A stretch of DNA of 64,000 nt from an uncultured Saprospiraceae bacterium (lineage in GTDB: Bacteria > Bacteroidota > Bacteroidia > Chitinophagales > Saprospiraceae), in NCBI GenBank assembly GCA_937942435.1, contig CALDEM010000019.1, positions 79,812 through 143,811 on the forward strand, in the 5' to 3' direction. This document shows, in pieces, positions 50,487-60,501 of the stretch. A program made the translations under genes and the position numbers. The notes beneath the pieces were generated by a model, which was not told the origin of the DNA, searched no databases, and saw nothing but the letters and a program-made list of their open reading frames with translations. How positions within the stretch are numbered: the first letter of the stretch is position 1; each line of letters opens with the position of its first letter.

Positions 50487-53057
50487 TTAGAACTCTACCT
50501 TGATACGAGCACGGATACCCAGCCCTTTAGTACCAAAGAGTTCTGGTACGTTAGGATTGTCCAGATAACTGAATCTCTTTACTAGGTCTAATCGTAAGAC
50601 TTTAAAAATATTTGTAATGCCAACACTTCCCTCCATGTATGCACCATCGGTAAATAAGTAGGTTAACGACCGCCCTTGTTCGTCTAGATCAAATCTCGGT
50701 ATAGAAGGATCTTGATTAGGGTCATTGCTATCAGACAGAGAACCATATACCATCTTGAAAGTGGCAACTTCTCTGAGCTTAAGTTTTTTAATCAACGGTA
50801 GTCTGTTAAATATGAAGCCCTTGAAGTAATGCTCAGCGCGGAGGAATATCTGTTGATCACTCACGAACTCCAAGAAGTTCATCATATTAAATGATTCTCT
50901 TTGGTAGGCAAAAGATTGATTGGCAGGAGGTATAAACAACTCCGTGTAAGGCAAGTCGCCCCATATCTTAGTAGCTTCGATACCGATATTAGTGTGACCC
51001 AGGATACTTAAGTTAAACCGCTTAAAAAATCCCAGCTCTAACTTGTGATAACCAAAGTTACTACCAAAGAAGTCTTTGATAGAAGCTTCATATCTCAATG
51101 TCCATATAGGATACTCATTGATGATCGGTCTTCGATATTGTCGACCTTGTATAAATTGCTTATTAGGTGCGAGTTCTAAATTGAATCCCAGTGTGGTGGT
51201 TTCAATTTCTCTAAGAAAAGAAGGCTCACCATTGGCTTCTGTAAAACCTAAAACAAGGTCGCCATATGGTCTTCGATTCTTATCTGCAAAGACTATGTCA
51301 AATGCAAAACCGGGTGTCTCTTTGGTATATTGTAATCTAAGTTCTCTATCGAGCAACATGTTGTTAGTAGCACCTCGTCTTAGCGATAACAAAACATTGT
51401 CTTGCTGTATAAACTGAAGATCTTGCCCTGGGAAGGTTACATCGTTTTGATAGATCAGCCTTAGAAAGTGTCGAGGGTTTCTTTTCCAATCTTTGTTAAA
51501 ACTATAGGTCAACCCTGATTTAAACTTTAATGCTTTGTCTCTAGTGCCATATGCCAAGTAACCATCTATGAGTAGATTCTTATTGAAGTTTAGATTAGTC
51601 TCACCACCGATCCTCAATCGCGAACCTTCCACTTGATTAAAACTATAAAAAGTAGGCAATGGGCCTACGTCAAATTTTGGAAAGGGTACATAACCACTGG
51701 TCAGTATTCTAACTCCAGTGATCAACCTTTTATAAGCTGGCATACTCGTTAAGGTGTCTATCATCTCATAGAGATCATCCTGTGTGTCAGTTAATCCTAT
51801 GATTCTATTGTCATCCCACCAGTCTTCATTAAAATCGAAGGCATCATCGGATTTTATAATTTTCTCAATGCCAGAATAAACGCCTGGATCTTCAGCTTCT
51901 TTGAAACTAAAGTTGTCATAGCCTAGTGAACGGGTTCCATAAAACCCTATTCCATTTTTAGAGATACTGTAGTCAACAACTACTTCATCTTTAGTTAGTA
52001 CGTATGCTCCATCATCTAATGGCTCGAAGTCTTGGCGAACCATTATGTCATTAATAAAATTAAGGTGGATATCTCCTATGATACCAAAGTCTGCTCTTGT
52101 AACTGTATGATCTTCATCATTAGAAACATACAGATCACCAGTAAAACCAAAGTTAGACTTGTTCTTAGGGATAAATCCGAGACGCGTACTACTGACTCCA
52201 TTTACATCAGTGGTATCTAAGATGTAAAACCTATAAAAGTTAATCGCGAGTGGTGATATAGGACTTATAAAACTATGATCTAGAAGAGGGATCGTGTTGT
52301 CATAGATATCTATATCCTTATACAGAAACTCTATAACATCATTGATACTCTTGTCATCCATCTCTTCATCAAACTTGGTGAGCTTGATGGCGTTTTGATA
52401 TTCTTTTCTTGACTGCGGGCTCTTGCGATAGTGAACTTTACTTTTTACTTCGCGTAAGAAGATAGGTAAGAACACCTTTCCATTGACGGTTGAAGTATCT
52501 AAATACTTCCATAAAACGTCAAAGCTGTTAAAAACTTTTCGATCTTTAAATTGCTCTGTGATATTGTTGAGGTCTATCTGGATCTTCTCATGCTGATCAA
52601 AAGAGTAAAACTCATTGCCCTCGAGTCTATTATCTTTTTTGTTTTCGATCACTTTTCGCATGAGGTCTACAGCAGGGTTGTTCTTCTTACTATAGCGACC
52701 TCTCTTGGCTACAACGGTTACATTCTTAAGTTGGAGTTGTTTTTTCTGTAAGCGTATATCAATGTTACGCGTTCTATCTTCTTGCTTAATAAAGATACAT
52801 GCTTCTTCAAAGCCTAAGAAGTTAGCACATAGCGAATCGGAAACAAATCTTGATTCGATTTCAAAATAACCATCAAGATCTGTGGCAGTTCCTACGCTGG
52901 TTCCTTTAAATATTACGTTAACAAAAGCTAATGCTTCTCCTGTCTCACCGTCAAAAACTTTGCCTGAAACTTTTGTAACTCCTTGTGCTGAGATAGTAGC
53001 CGATACCAGAACACTTACGATGATCGATGCTATTGATCTGAGTATAATATTGACCAT
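50487..53057 (-). CDS. DUF5686 family outer membrane protein with N-terminal carboxypeptidase-like regulatory domain
   Basis: 'VTKVSGKVFDGETGEALAFVNVIFKGTSVGTATDLDGYFEIES'; long beta-barrel-like C-terminus. Confidence 0.82.
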   Translation of the reverse strand: MVNIILRSIASIIVSVLVSATISAQGVTKVSGKVFDGETGEALAFVNVIFKGTSVGTATDLDGYFEIESRFVSDSLCANFLGFEEACIFIKQEDRTRNIDIRLQKKQLQLKNVTVVAKRGRYSKKNNPAVDLMRKVIENKKDNRLEGNEFYSFDQHEKIQIDLNNITEQFKDRKVFNSFDVLWKYLDTSTVNGKVFLPIFLREVKSKVHYRKSPQSRKEYQNAIKLTKFDEEMDDKSINDVIEFLYKDIDIYDNTIPLLDHSFISPISPLAINFYRFYILDTTDVNGVSSTRLGFIPKNKSNFGFTGDLYVSNDEDHTVTRADFGIIGDIHLNFINDIMVRQDFEPLDDGAYVLTKDEVVVDYSISKNGIGFYGTRSLGYDNFSFKEAEDPGVYSGIEKIIKSDDAFDFNEDWWDDNRIIGLTDTQDDLYEMIDTLTSMPAYKRLITGVRILTSGYVPFPKFDVGPLPTFYSFNQVEGSRLRIGGETNLNFNKNLLIDGYLAYGTRDKALKFKSGLTYSFNKDWKRNPRHFLRLIYQNDVTFPGQDLQFIQQDNVLLSLRRGATNNMLLDRELRLQYTKETPGFAFDIVFADKNRRPYGDLVLGFTEANGEPSFLREIETTTLGFNLELAPNKQFIQGRQYRRPIINEYPIWTLRYEASIKDFFGSNFGYHKLELGFFKRFNLSILGHTNIGIEATKIWGDLPYTELFIPPANQSFAYQRESFNMMNFLEFVSDQQIFLRAEHYFKGFIFNRLPLIKKLKLREVATFKMVYGSLSDSNDPNQDPSIPRFDLDEQGRSLTYLFTDGAYMEGSVGITNIFKVLRLDLVKRFSYLDNPNVPELFGTKGLGIRARIKVEF

Positions 53058-53298
53058 AAATTGATTTCCCTCAATTATTTAGCATATAGAACGTCTAATG
53101 GCAGGAAAAAGGTTAGCAGAATGAGGTTTATTTCACTAAAAAAATCAATGACTATGCTTTGAGTCTTATCCGATAATAATTGGCACGCAAGGTCCTAATA
53201 TCCAAATGAAATATGGGAAAAAGAAGACTTCTCATTATCGCGCTTATCCATAAACTAAAGACTATTATATATCTTGTCGCCCTCGATAATCAATAGAT

Positions 53299-54357
53299 AT
53301 GAAAAACAGTAAACTTGGTGGTCTTGGATACTATGTTCCAGAGAAAGTAGTAACGAACGATGATCTCGCTGCCTATATGGATACATCTGATGAATGGATC
53401 CAAGAACGAACTGGGATAAAAGAGCGTCGTTATGCTAAAAAGCACGAAGAAACGACAACTACTATGGGGGCAAAAGCTGCCCTTAAGGCCATTGAAGACG
53501 CCGGAATAACTAAAGAAGATGTAGACTTTATTGTTTTTGCGACTTTGAGTCCTGACTACTTTTTTCCAGGATGTGGTGTATTGGTACAAAGAGAGCTGGG
53601 TATCACAGAGACAGAAGTAGGCGCTATAGATATACGCAATCAGTGTTCTGGTTTTATATACGCATTATCCGTTGCAGACCAATTTGTTAAGACAGGGATG
53701 TACAAGAATGTACTTGTCATAGGCGCTGAGATGCATAGTATGGGATTGGACTTTGATACCAGAGGTCGTAATGTCACAGTCATCTTTGGTGATGGGGCAG
53801 GAGCGGCCATTGTTCAACCCACGGAGGATAAGTCCAAAGGCATATTGACTACGCATCTCCATTCCAATGGTACCAATGCTGAGGAGTTAGCAATGATAAC
53901 TCCTGGATCTCATGGAGGATATCACTTAGGTACGGAGGCTTTTGGATTTCCTGACTCAGAAGAACCGGGAGGTATATATATCACTCAGAAGATGCTTGAT
54001 GACCACCTTGTATATCCTAATATGAATGGTCCTCTTGTTTTTAAGACAGCCGTTACGAAGTTTCCAGAAGTAATAAAAGAAGCTCTAGATAAAACCGGGC
54101 TTGAGGCCACAGATATAGATATGCTGATACCTCATCAAGCTAATCTGCGGATCTCACAGTTTGTGCAGCGTATGCTTGGATTAAGAGATGACCAAGTCCA
54201 CAATAACATACAGAAGTATGGTAACACTACTGCAGCTTCGATTCCTATAGCACTGGCAGAAGCGCGTGATGAAGGAAAGATAAAAGAAGGTGACTTAGTT
54301 TGTCTTGCTGCTTTTGGCAGCGGGTTTACTTGGGGCAGTGCCCTTATTCGCTGGTAG
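53299..54357 (+). CDS. fabH: 3-oxoacyl-ACP synthase III
   Basis: LGYYVPEKVVTNDDLAAYMDTSDEWIQERTGIKERR; IDIRNQCSGFIYAL; IPHQANLRI; NTTAASIPIAL. Confidence 0.94.
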   Translation: MKNSKLGGLGYYVPEKVVTNDDLAAYMDTSDEWIQERTGIKERRYAKKHEETTTTMGAKAALKAIEDAGITKEDVDFIVFATLSPDYFFPGCGVLVQRELGITETEVGAIDIRNQCSGFIYALSVADQFVKTGMYKNVLVIGAEMHSMGLDFDTRGRNVTVIFGDGAGAAIVQPTEDKSKGILTTHLHSNGTNAEELAMITPGSHGGYHLGTEAFGFPDSEEPGGIYITQKMLDDHLVYPNMNGPLVFKTAVTKFPEVIKEALDKTGLEATDIDMLIPHQANLRISQFVQRMLGLRDDQVHNNIQKYGNTTAASIPIALAEARDEGKIKEGDLVCLAAFGSGFTWGSALIRW

Positions 54358-55219
54358 GCTCGTCTTCTACGTTGAGGACCTCTCCACAGTGCTTACAATG
54401 GACTGCATCGGGGTCATGCCCTTCCAGACTGCAATATCGGCAAGCTTGAGTTGTATACTCATGTGGTTCATCATTTGAGCTACCACCCTTTGCTATCTCA
54501 GCACTTACGATGCCTGTCGGTACGGCGATGACTGCGTAACCCATGATCATCAATAAAGCTGATAAGAACTGACCAAGTGCAGTTTTTGGAACGATGTCTC
54601 CAAATCCTACGGTAGTGATGGTTACAATAGACCAATAAATACCCCTGGGTATGCTATCAAAGCTTTCATTGCCATGATGACCTTCGACTAAGTACATGAC
54701 AGCACCTGATATACAAACGACGATCATGATAAACGAGACAAACACTGTCAGCTTAGGTATAGAGGATCTAATGGACGATACTATGATATTCCCTTGATCT
54801 AAAAAAGGAACCATCTTAAAGATCCTAAAGAGACGCATCAGTCTTAAAGCTCTAAGAACCAAAAGAGAGTTAGTACCAACTATAAATAAACTTAGATAGG
54901 TCGGTATTATAGATAAGAGATCGATGATGCCATAGAAGCTAGTCGCATACTTCATGGGTTTATGGACTGCGATCATCCGTGTCACGTATTCTATTGTGAA
55001 GAAGATGGTGAAGATCCACTCTACGATATAAAGAACATTTTTTGTGGTGGGATCGAGGTTAGGTAGACTCTCCCAACAGACCGCGATCACACTTGCGACA
55101 ATGGCTATCAAAAGAATGATATCAAAAGACTTACCTGTTACAGTGTCAGCTTCAAATATTAACTCATGAAGTTGGTCTTGCCAACTCTTTTGAACTTGCT
55201 TTTTGCTCCTCGTGGGCAT
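54344..55219 (-). CDS. Voltage-gated potassium channel-type ion transporter with C-terminal zinc ribbon
   Basis: S4-like LRALRLMRLFRIFKMV; filter TITTVGFGDIVP; C-terminal CRYCSLEGHDPDAVHCKHCGEVL. Confidence 0.9.
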   Translation of the reverse strand: MPTRSKKQVQKSWQDQLHELIFEADTVTGKSFDIILLIAIVASVIAVCWESLPNLDPTTKNVLYIVEWIFTIFFTIEYVTRMIAVHKPMKYATSFYGIIDLLSIIPTYLSLFIVGTNSLLVLRALRLMRLFRIFKMVPFLDQGNIIVSSIRSSIPKLTVFVSFIMIVVCISGAVMYLVEGHHGNESFDSIPRGIYWSIVTITTVGFGDIVPKTALGQFLSALLMIMGYAVIAVPTGIVSAEIAKGGSSNDEPHEYTTQACRYCSLEGHDPDAVHCKHCGEVLNVEDEPTSE

Positions 55220-55281
55220 CTAATTTACATATCCGATGATGACAAAGATGGTGATAGCAGATGGATTAAGCAAAAGGTCGA

Positions 55282-55611
55282 CTATACAAAGTCCTTATCG
55301 CTCAGTTCTGGATCAAAGTCTTCCATGTCCTCTTCATCAGGATTTTGAGCTCTGCGGCGGCGCTTCAATCTTTCGTATTCGCGATCGATCTCTGAGTCCT
55401 CCCACTCGTTGGTAAATATCTGGATGCCGTGAAAAGCAACTGCGATACCCCAGCCAAGGATAGGAAATATGGCCCAGAAGTAGTCTGTGGTCGATAGGTT
55501 GAGTAGGATAAAAAAGATACTCATCACTACCCACGTGATGACATGAGAGTAGAACTTCTTTCTCTTCTTCACACGTTTTCGTGCATGCTCGTAAAGTTCT
55601 TGGGCTTCCAT
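55282..55611 (-). CDS. 2TM domain-containing protein
   Basis: 'ARKRVKKRKKFYSHVITWVVMSIFFILLNL...FPILGWGIAVAFHGIQIF'. Confidence 0.82.
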   Translation of the reverse strand: MEAQELYEHARKRVKKRKKFYSHVITWVVMSIFFILLNLSTTDYFWAIFPILGWGIAVAFHGIQIFTNEWEDSEIDREYERLKRRRRAQNPDEEDMEDFDPELSDKDFV

Positions 55612-55720
55612 TGCTTAAAAGTAATAGTTATTAGTTGCCTCGAACTTGATAATCGAAGTATGGCGGGATATCATAGATTAATGACACAGACATCCATATG
55701 TATGGTCAAGCCATAGACTC

Positions 55721-56482
55721 TTATCTGACGAACAACCAGTTGTTCTCACTAGAGTGCTCATCGCTATATGAGTACCGATCCTCACTAAATCCCTTGATGT
55801 CCTGAAGATTTTTGATGCGGTTTTTGATGATATATCGAGCCATCATACCTCTCGCCACCTTGGCGGTAAATGAAACAAACTTTAACTGATCTCCTTTGTA
55901 CTCTTTAAAATTGATCGTTAGAATATCGCCTTTGAGTTTATCCTTTTTGATTGACTTAAAGTACTCCTCACTGGCCAGGTTGATGAGTGTGGACTCTTTA
56001 GAAGCTCGAAGGTCCTTATTAATCTCATTGGTGATCTTTGTACCCCAATATTCATAGAGGTTTTTTCCTCTTTCATTAGTAAGCTTAGTGCCCATCTCGA
56101 GACGATACGGTTGCATCATATCTAATGGGCGTAGGACACCATATAGGCCTGAGAGAATCCTGAGGTGCTTTTGAGCAAAGTTGTAATCTCCTTTCTTGAA
56201 GTCGCTTACATTTAAACCACGATATACATCGCCTACAAATGTGTCTATGGCCCGCTTACCATGCGTCTCATATCCACGAGGTTTAAACTGATTATATCGG
56301 GTAACGTTTTCTATGGCGAGTTTTTCACTTATCGACATTAATGATCTGAGGCCAGCCATGTCATATTGTTTTAGGTTTTTGACTAGCTTGTTAGCATCTG
56401 ACTTGAGGATAGGAAGGGTATGTTCTGCTTGAGAGACTGGAGTCATATCAAGTGACTTAGCAGGAGAGAGAACGATGATCAT
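55721..56482 (-). CDS. yaaA: Peroxide stress protein YaaA
   Basis: MIIVLSPAKSLDMTP...HLRILSGLYGVLRPLDMMQPYRLEMGTKL. Confidence 0.94.
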   Translation of the reverse strand: MIIVLSPAKSLDMTPVSQAEHTLPILKSDANKLVKNLKQYDMAGLRSLMSISEKLAIENVTRYNQFKPRGYETHGKRAIDTFVGDVYRGLNVSDFKKGDYNFAQKHLRILSGLYGVLRPLDMMQPYRLEMGTKLTNERGKNLYEYWGTKITNEINKDLRASKESTLINLASEEYFKSIKKDKLKGDILTINFKEYKGDQLKFVSFTAKVARGMMARYIIKNRIKNLQDIKGFSEDRYSYSDEHSSENNWLFVR

Positions 56483-56497
56483 ATATCTTAGAATTAA

Positions 56498-56533
56498 AAA
56501 AGCCGAAAAACAAAGAATGCTTTTCGGCTTTAA
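56498..56533 (-). terminator. Terminator hairpin downstream of DUF1573 gene
   Basis: AAAGCCGAAAA...TTTTCGGCTTT with a T-tract on the minus strand. Confidence 0.8.
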
Positions 56534-56554
56534 AAAGTTTTATCTTTTCAGGTA

Positions 56555-57022
56555 TTAATTACCCGGCTTGAATAATCCAGTCTTTGGCTTTGGCACACTT
56601 TCTTCTTTAGCTGCCTTTGCTATTTTTCCTTTTACTTTAAGAACGATTGGTTCTCTATCTTCATTAGTCGTGAGTGTCACAGTCTTGTTGATCGCCCCTA
56701 TACGCTTTGTGTCGTATCTAACTTCAATCTCTGCTGTTTCTCCAGGCATGATTGGTTCTTTTGGATATGTAGGTACTGTACAGCCACAACTTCCTCTTGC
56801 ATTTTTAATGATCAAAGGCGCAGTCCCTGTATTTGTAAACTTAGCTACTCTGAGTGGGTCTGAGTGCTGCTCGATCTCACCGTAATCAACTACGAGATTG
56901 TCAAATGACATAACTGGTCCGTCAACGACTTCAGTAGCAACTGCATCCGCTTGTGCTTGAATGGAAAGACCAAGTCCCAACGATAATGTCAAAACTAATA
57001 ATACTTTAAAGATATTCATCAT
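56555..57022 (-). CDS. DUF1573 domain-containing exported protein
   Basis: Start reassigned to MMNIFKVLLVLTLSLGLG; 'VDYGEIEQHSDPLRVAKFTNTGTAPLIIKNARGSCGCTVPTYPKEPIMPGETAEIEVRYDT'. Confidence 0.88.
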   Translation of the reverse strand: MMNIFKVLLVLTLSLGLGLSIQAQADAVATEVVDGPVMSFDNLVVDYGEIEQHSDPLRVAKFTNTGTAPLIIKNARGSCGCTVPTYPKEPIMPGETAEIEVRYDTKRIGAINKTVTLTTNEDREPIVLKVKGKIAKAAKEESVPKPKTGLFKPGN

Positions 57023-57173
57023 GTATGATTTACTAACACAAAGATATAGAATCCATAGCTTATATGAAAGAGGAGGGGACATTCTGGGCTGTTATTGTAG
57101 TGTTAAGTCAGATCTATTTGACTTTGAGGTTGTTCTTAGGATAATTGTCATTATAGATTAAGGACAAAGGCCT

Positions 57174-57181
57174 TACATTTG
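57174..57181 (+). promoter_or_regulatory. Candidate Bacteroidota -7 promoter element
   Basis: TACATTTG (TAnnTTTG consensus), 23 bp before the E1 start codon. Confidence 0.45.
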
Positions 57182-57204
57182 TATTCTCTAACAGCTGACC
57201 AAAT

Positions 57205-59619
57205 ATGAACTTACCGCAGGACCTTGATAGCCCGATATTAGATAAAGTGTTATTCAAGGATGGAGGCAAGAAAAAAGCTTTCTTGAATGAAGTCATTGAA
57301 GATTTCTGGTTGGCACTGGTCAGCAGAGAACTCAGCCTGCAAGGACGACGAGAGGTGCTAACAGGTAAAGCGAAGTTTGGTGTATTTGGAGATGGTAAAG
57401 AAGTAGCACAGATCGCAATGGCCAAGGCCTTTAAAAAAGGAGATCATAGAGCTGGCTACTATCGTGACCAGACGCTTATGATGGCACTTGGTGTATCAAC
57501 ACCAGAGCAATTTTTAGCGCAGATGTATGCAGATCCTAACAACGATCCTTTCTCTGGAGGCAGACAGATGACTGGGCACTTTGCTACTCCATATATAAAT
57601 AAAGAAGGTGGATGGTCTAATCATCTTGAAGAATATAATATCAGTGCTGGGATAAGCTGTACAGCTGGCCAGATGGGCCGGGCGCTTGGTTTGGCATTCG
57701 CGTCGAAAAAATATCGAGAGCTCGACCTTGGATCACAATATGACGCCTTCTCGAATAACGGTAATGAGATCTGTTTTTGCACGATAGGTGATGCTAGTAC
57801 CAGCGAAGGAGTATTTTGGGAAACCATGAATGCTGCAGCGGTTGAGAAGGTGCCACTTCTTGTGGCCGTATGGGATGATGGATATGGTATCTCTGTACCA
57901 GTAGAAAAGCAGACTGTAAAAGGTAGTATATCAAGGGCATTAGAAGGCTTTCTCAGGGACGAATATGGTGATGGTATCGATCTATACACAGTCGATGGAT
58001 TTGATTATCAAAAGCTTTGTCTGACCTTTGAAAAGGCAGCGAAAAAAGTAAGAAAAAAGCATATCCCTGCCTTGGTCCATGTGAAAAACATGACGCAGCA
58101 ACAAGGCCACAGTACGTCTGGTTCTCATGAGCGCTATAAGTCTAAAGAGCGGTTACAGTGGGAGAAAGATAACGACTGTAACTATAAGATGAAGGAGTGG
58201 CTCATCAAGAACAATATCCTTACTGAAGATAGGATCGAGGAGATGGAGAAAGAGGCGCGAACCTTTGTCTCAGCTCGCAAAAAGAAGGCTTGGGCTAACT
58301 TTCAAGAGCCTAATGAGGAGTGTCGTAAGGCTTTCCAATCAATATTAGCATCAGCAACCACGATAGGTGATGAGGTTAAAATGCAATATGCTAATGAGTT
58401 ATCAGAACTGGTATTTCCTTCGAGGGGAGAAGTGATACAGATCGCTCGCAACTTAGTCTATCACTTGCATGCTCAAGAGATAGAGATCCCATCAGATATC
58501 ACCTCTTTTATAGATAAGCAAAACGATGCCATAAAGGAAGATTTTGGCTCTCACCTATACTCTGATGATGCTCAATCTCCTCTTTTGGTACCAGTGATCC
58601 ATCCAGAATATAAGGAAGAATCCCCTGAGTTATCTGGATTTCAGGTGATTAACCAGTTTTTTGACATCGCTTTCAGCAAATACCCAGGCCTGCTTGCATT
58701 TGGAGAAGATGTAGGTAAGATCGGAGACGTCAATCAAGGTATGGCCGGTCTTCAGCTTAAGTATGGAGAAGAAAGAGTCTTTGACGCAGGTATCCGAGAA
58801 TGGACGATCATGGGTCAGGGTGCAGGTATGGCTATGCGCGGTTTAAAACCGATAGCCGAGATACAATACTTAGATTACCTCGCATATGCATTACCGATCC
58901 TAACCGATGATGTTGCGACCCTTCGGTATAGGAGTAATGGTCTCCAGCAAGTACCCATGATCATAAGGACGAGAGGACATCGTTTAGAGGGTATCTGGCA
59001 TACGGGATCGCCTCTGGGTATGATGATCCATGCGCTCAGAGGGATACACATCTTGACGCCACGTAATATGGTGCAAGCTGCAGGTATGTATAACACTCTA
59101 CTGCAGGGCAACGATCCGGGTATTGTGATCGAGTGTCTCAATGGTTATAGATTAAAGGAGCGACTTCCGTCAAATATAGGCGAGTATACAGTCCCATTAG
59201 GTATACCTGAGGTACTAATGGAGGGTGATCACATCACTGTAGTGACCTATGGAAGTTGTGTCCGTTATGCGATGGCGGCAGCACTAAAATTAAAGGATTT
59301 TGGTATCTCGGTAGAGTTGATCGATGTACAAAGTCTGCTCCCGTTTGATTTAGAACGTATCATCGTCAACTCCCTAAGGAAAACAAACAAAGTACTTTTC
59401 TTAGATGAAGATGTGCCTGGTGGTGCATCTGCTTACATGATGCAACAAGTCTTAGAAGTGCAAGATGGATTTAAATACTTGGATGCAAGGCCTTATACTT
59501 TAACGGCACAAGATCATCGTACACCATACGGTAATGATGGAGACTACTACGCAAAGCCTCAGACAGAGGATATTATAGAGACAGTATACGAGATAGTCTT
59601 TGAGACAAAAATGTTTTAG
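57205..59619 (+). CDS. Fused alpha/beta 2-oxoacid (branched-chain type) dehydrogenase E1 component
   Basis: E1alpha 'GISCTAGQMGRALGLAFASKKY...CTIGDASTSEGVFWETMNAAAVEKVPLLVAVWDDGYGIS'; E1beta 'ALPILTDDVATLRYRSNG...IQSLLPFDLERII'-type. Confidence 0.92.
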   Translation: MNLPQDLDSPILDKVLFKDGGKKKAFLNEVIEDFWLALVSRELSLQGRREVLTGKAKFGVFGDGKEVAQIAMAKAFKKGDHRAGYYRDQTLMMALGVSTPEQFLAQMYADPNNDPFSGGRQMTGHFATPYINKEGGWSNHLEEYNISAGISCTAGQMGRALGLAFASKKYRELDLGSQYDAFSNNGNEICFCTIGDASTSEGVFWETMNAAAVEKVPLLVAVWDDGYGISVPVEKQTVKGSISRALEGFLRDEYGDGIDLYTVDGFDYQKLCLTFEKAAKKVRKKHIPALVHVKNMTQQQGHSTSGSHERYKSKERLQWEKDNDCNYKMKEWLIKNNILTEDRIEEMEKEARTFVSARKKKAWANFQEPNEECRKAFQSILASATTIGDEVKMQYANELSELVFPSRGEVIQIARNLVYHLHAQEIEIPSDITSFIDKQNDAIKEDFGSHLYSDDAQSPLLVPVIHPEYKEESPELSGFQVINQFFDIAFSKYPGLLAFGEDVGKIGDVNQGMAGLQLKYGEERVFDAGIREWTIMGQGAGMAMRGLKPIAEIQYLDYLAYALPILTDDVATLRYRSNGLQQVPMIIRTRGHRLEGIWHTGSPLGMMIHALRGIHILTPRNMVQAAGMYNTLLQGNDPGIVIECLNGYRLKERLPSNIGEYTVPLGIPEVLMEGDHITVVTYGSCVRYAMAAALKLKDFGISVELIDVQSLLPFDLERIIVNSLRKTNKVLFLDEDVPGGASAYMMQQVLEVQDGFKYLDARPYTLTAQDHRTPYGNDGDYYAKPQTEDIIETVYEIVFETKMF

Positions 59620-59722
59620 TAGCGTCTTCTAATTTCATTTTGTTAATATGAAGCTAAGTATCCTACTTAAGCTCTTTATATATTAAATATTTAACTAATA
59701 TTGTAGCCTAACAAGAGCACTA

Positions 59723-60442
59723 TTGAGGCACCTTATTATCATTCCTACTTACAATGAGAAAGAGAATGTCTCTGCTATCATAGATGCAGTACTGCAACTA
59801 TCGCATACGGAAGTGCTCATCGTTGATGACAATTCGCCAGATGGTACAGCAGCAATCGTAAAGCAAAAACAAGCATCAGAAGAACGGATCCACTTGTTGA
59901 GTAGAGCAGGGAAGTTAGGACTTGGTACTGCTTATATAGCTGGCTTTAAATATGCCTTAGAGGGTGGCTTTGATTACATATCTGAGATGGATGCTGATTT
60001 TAGTCACAATCCAGAAGATCTGCTAAAACTAAGAAAGGCTTGCGAAGATGGAGCCGATGTTGCTATTGGTTCTAGATATGTGCCTGGAGGAGGTTTTGAA
60101 AACTGGCCTAAAAATAGGATACTCATCTCACGTGGTGGCTCACTGTATGTCCAGATGCTAACGTTTATGCCGATTAAGGATCCTACAGCAGGTTTTCTAT
60201 GTTACAGCAAGAGAGTACTTGAAGCAATTGATCTGGAGAAGATAGGATTTACGGGTTATGCCTTTCAGATAGAGATGAAGTATGTTGCTTGGAAGTTGGG
60301 TTATAGTTTAAAAGAAGTGCCTATCATCTTCAAAGAAAGAGAACTGGGTGTCTCTAAGATGAGTGCCGGCATAATAAAAGAAGCAGTAATCGGAGTCTTA
60401 AAGCTACGCTTCAGAAATATTAAGAAGTACTACAGCAAATAG
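59723..60442 (+). CDS. Polyprenol monophosphomannose synthase (GT2)
   Basis: LIIIPTYNEKENVSAIIDAV...VDDNSPDGTAAIV...EMDADFSHNPEDL...GSRYVPGGGFENW; TTG start. Confidence 0.9.
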   Translation: MRHLIIIPTYNEKENVSAIIDAVLQLSHTEVLIVDDNSPDGTAAIVKQKQASEERIHLLSRAGKLGLGTAYIAGFKYALEGGFDYISEMDADFSHNPEDLLKLRKACEDGADVAIGSRYVPGGGFENWPKNRILISRGGSLYVQMLTFMPIKDPTAGFLCYSKRVLEAIDLEKIGFTGYAFQIEMKYVAWKLGYSLKEVPIIFKERELGVSKMSAGIIKEAVIGVLKLRFRNIKKYYSK

Positions 60443-60468
60443 TACCATTTCGAAGTGAGGAGCAACTA

Positions 60469-60490
60469 TAGGTCAATAATCTATGACCTA
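60469..60490. terminator. Hairpin between convergent genes, possible shared terminator
   Basis: TAGGTCA-ataatcta-TGACCTA; no clear U-tract. Confidence 0.35.
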
Positions 60491-60501
60491 ATACTTAGAG
60501 C

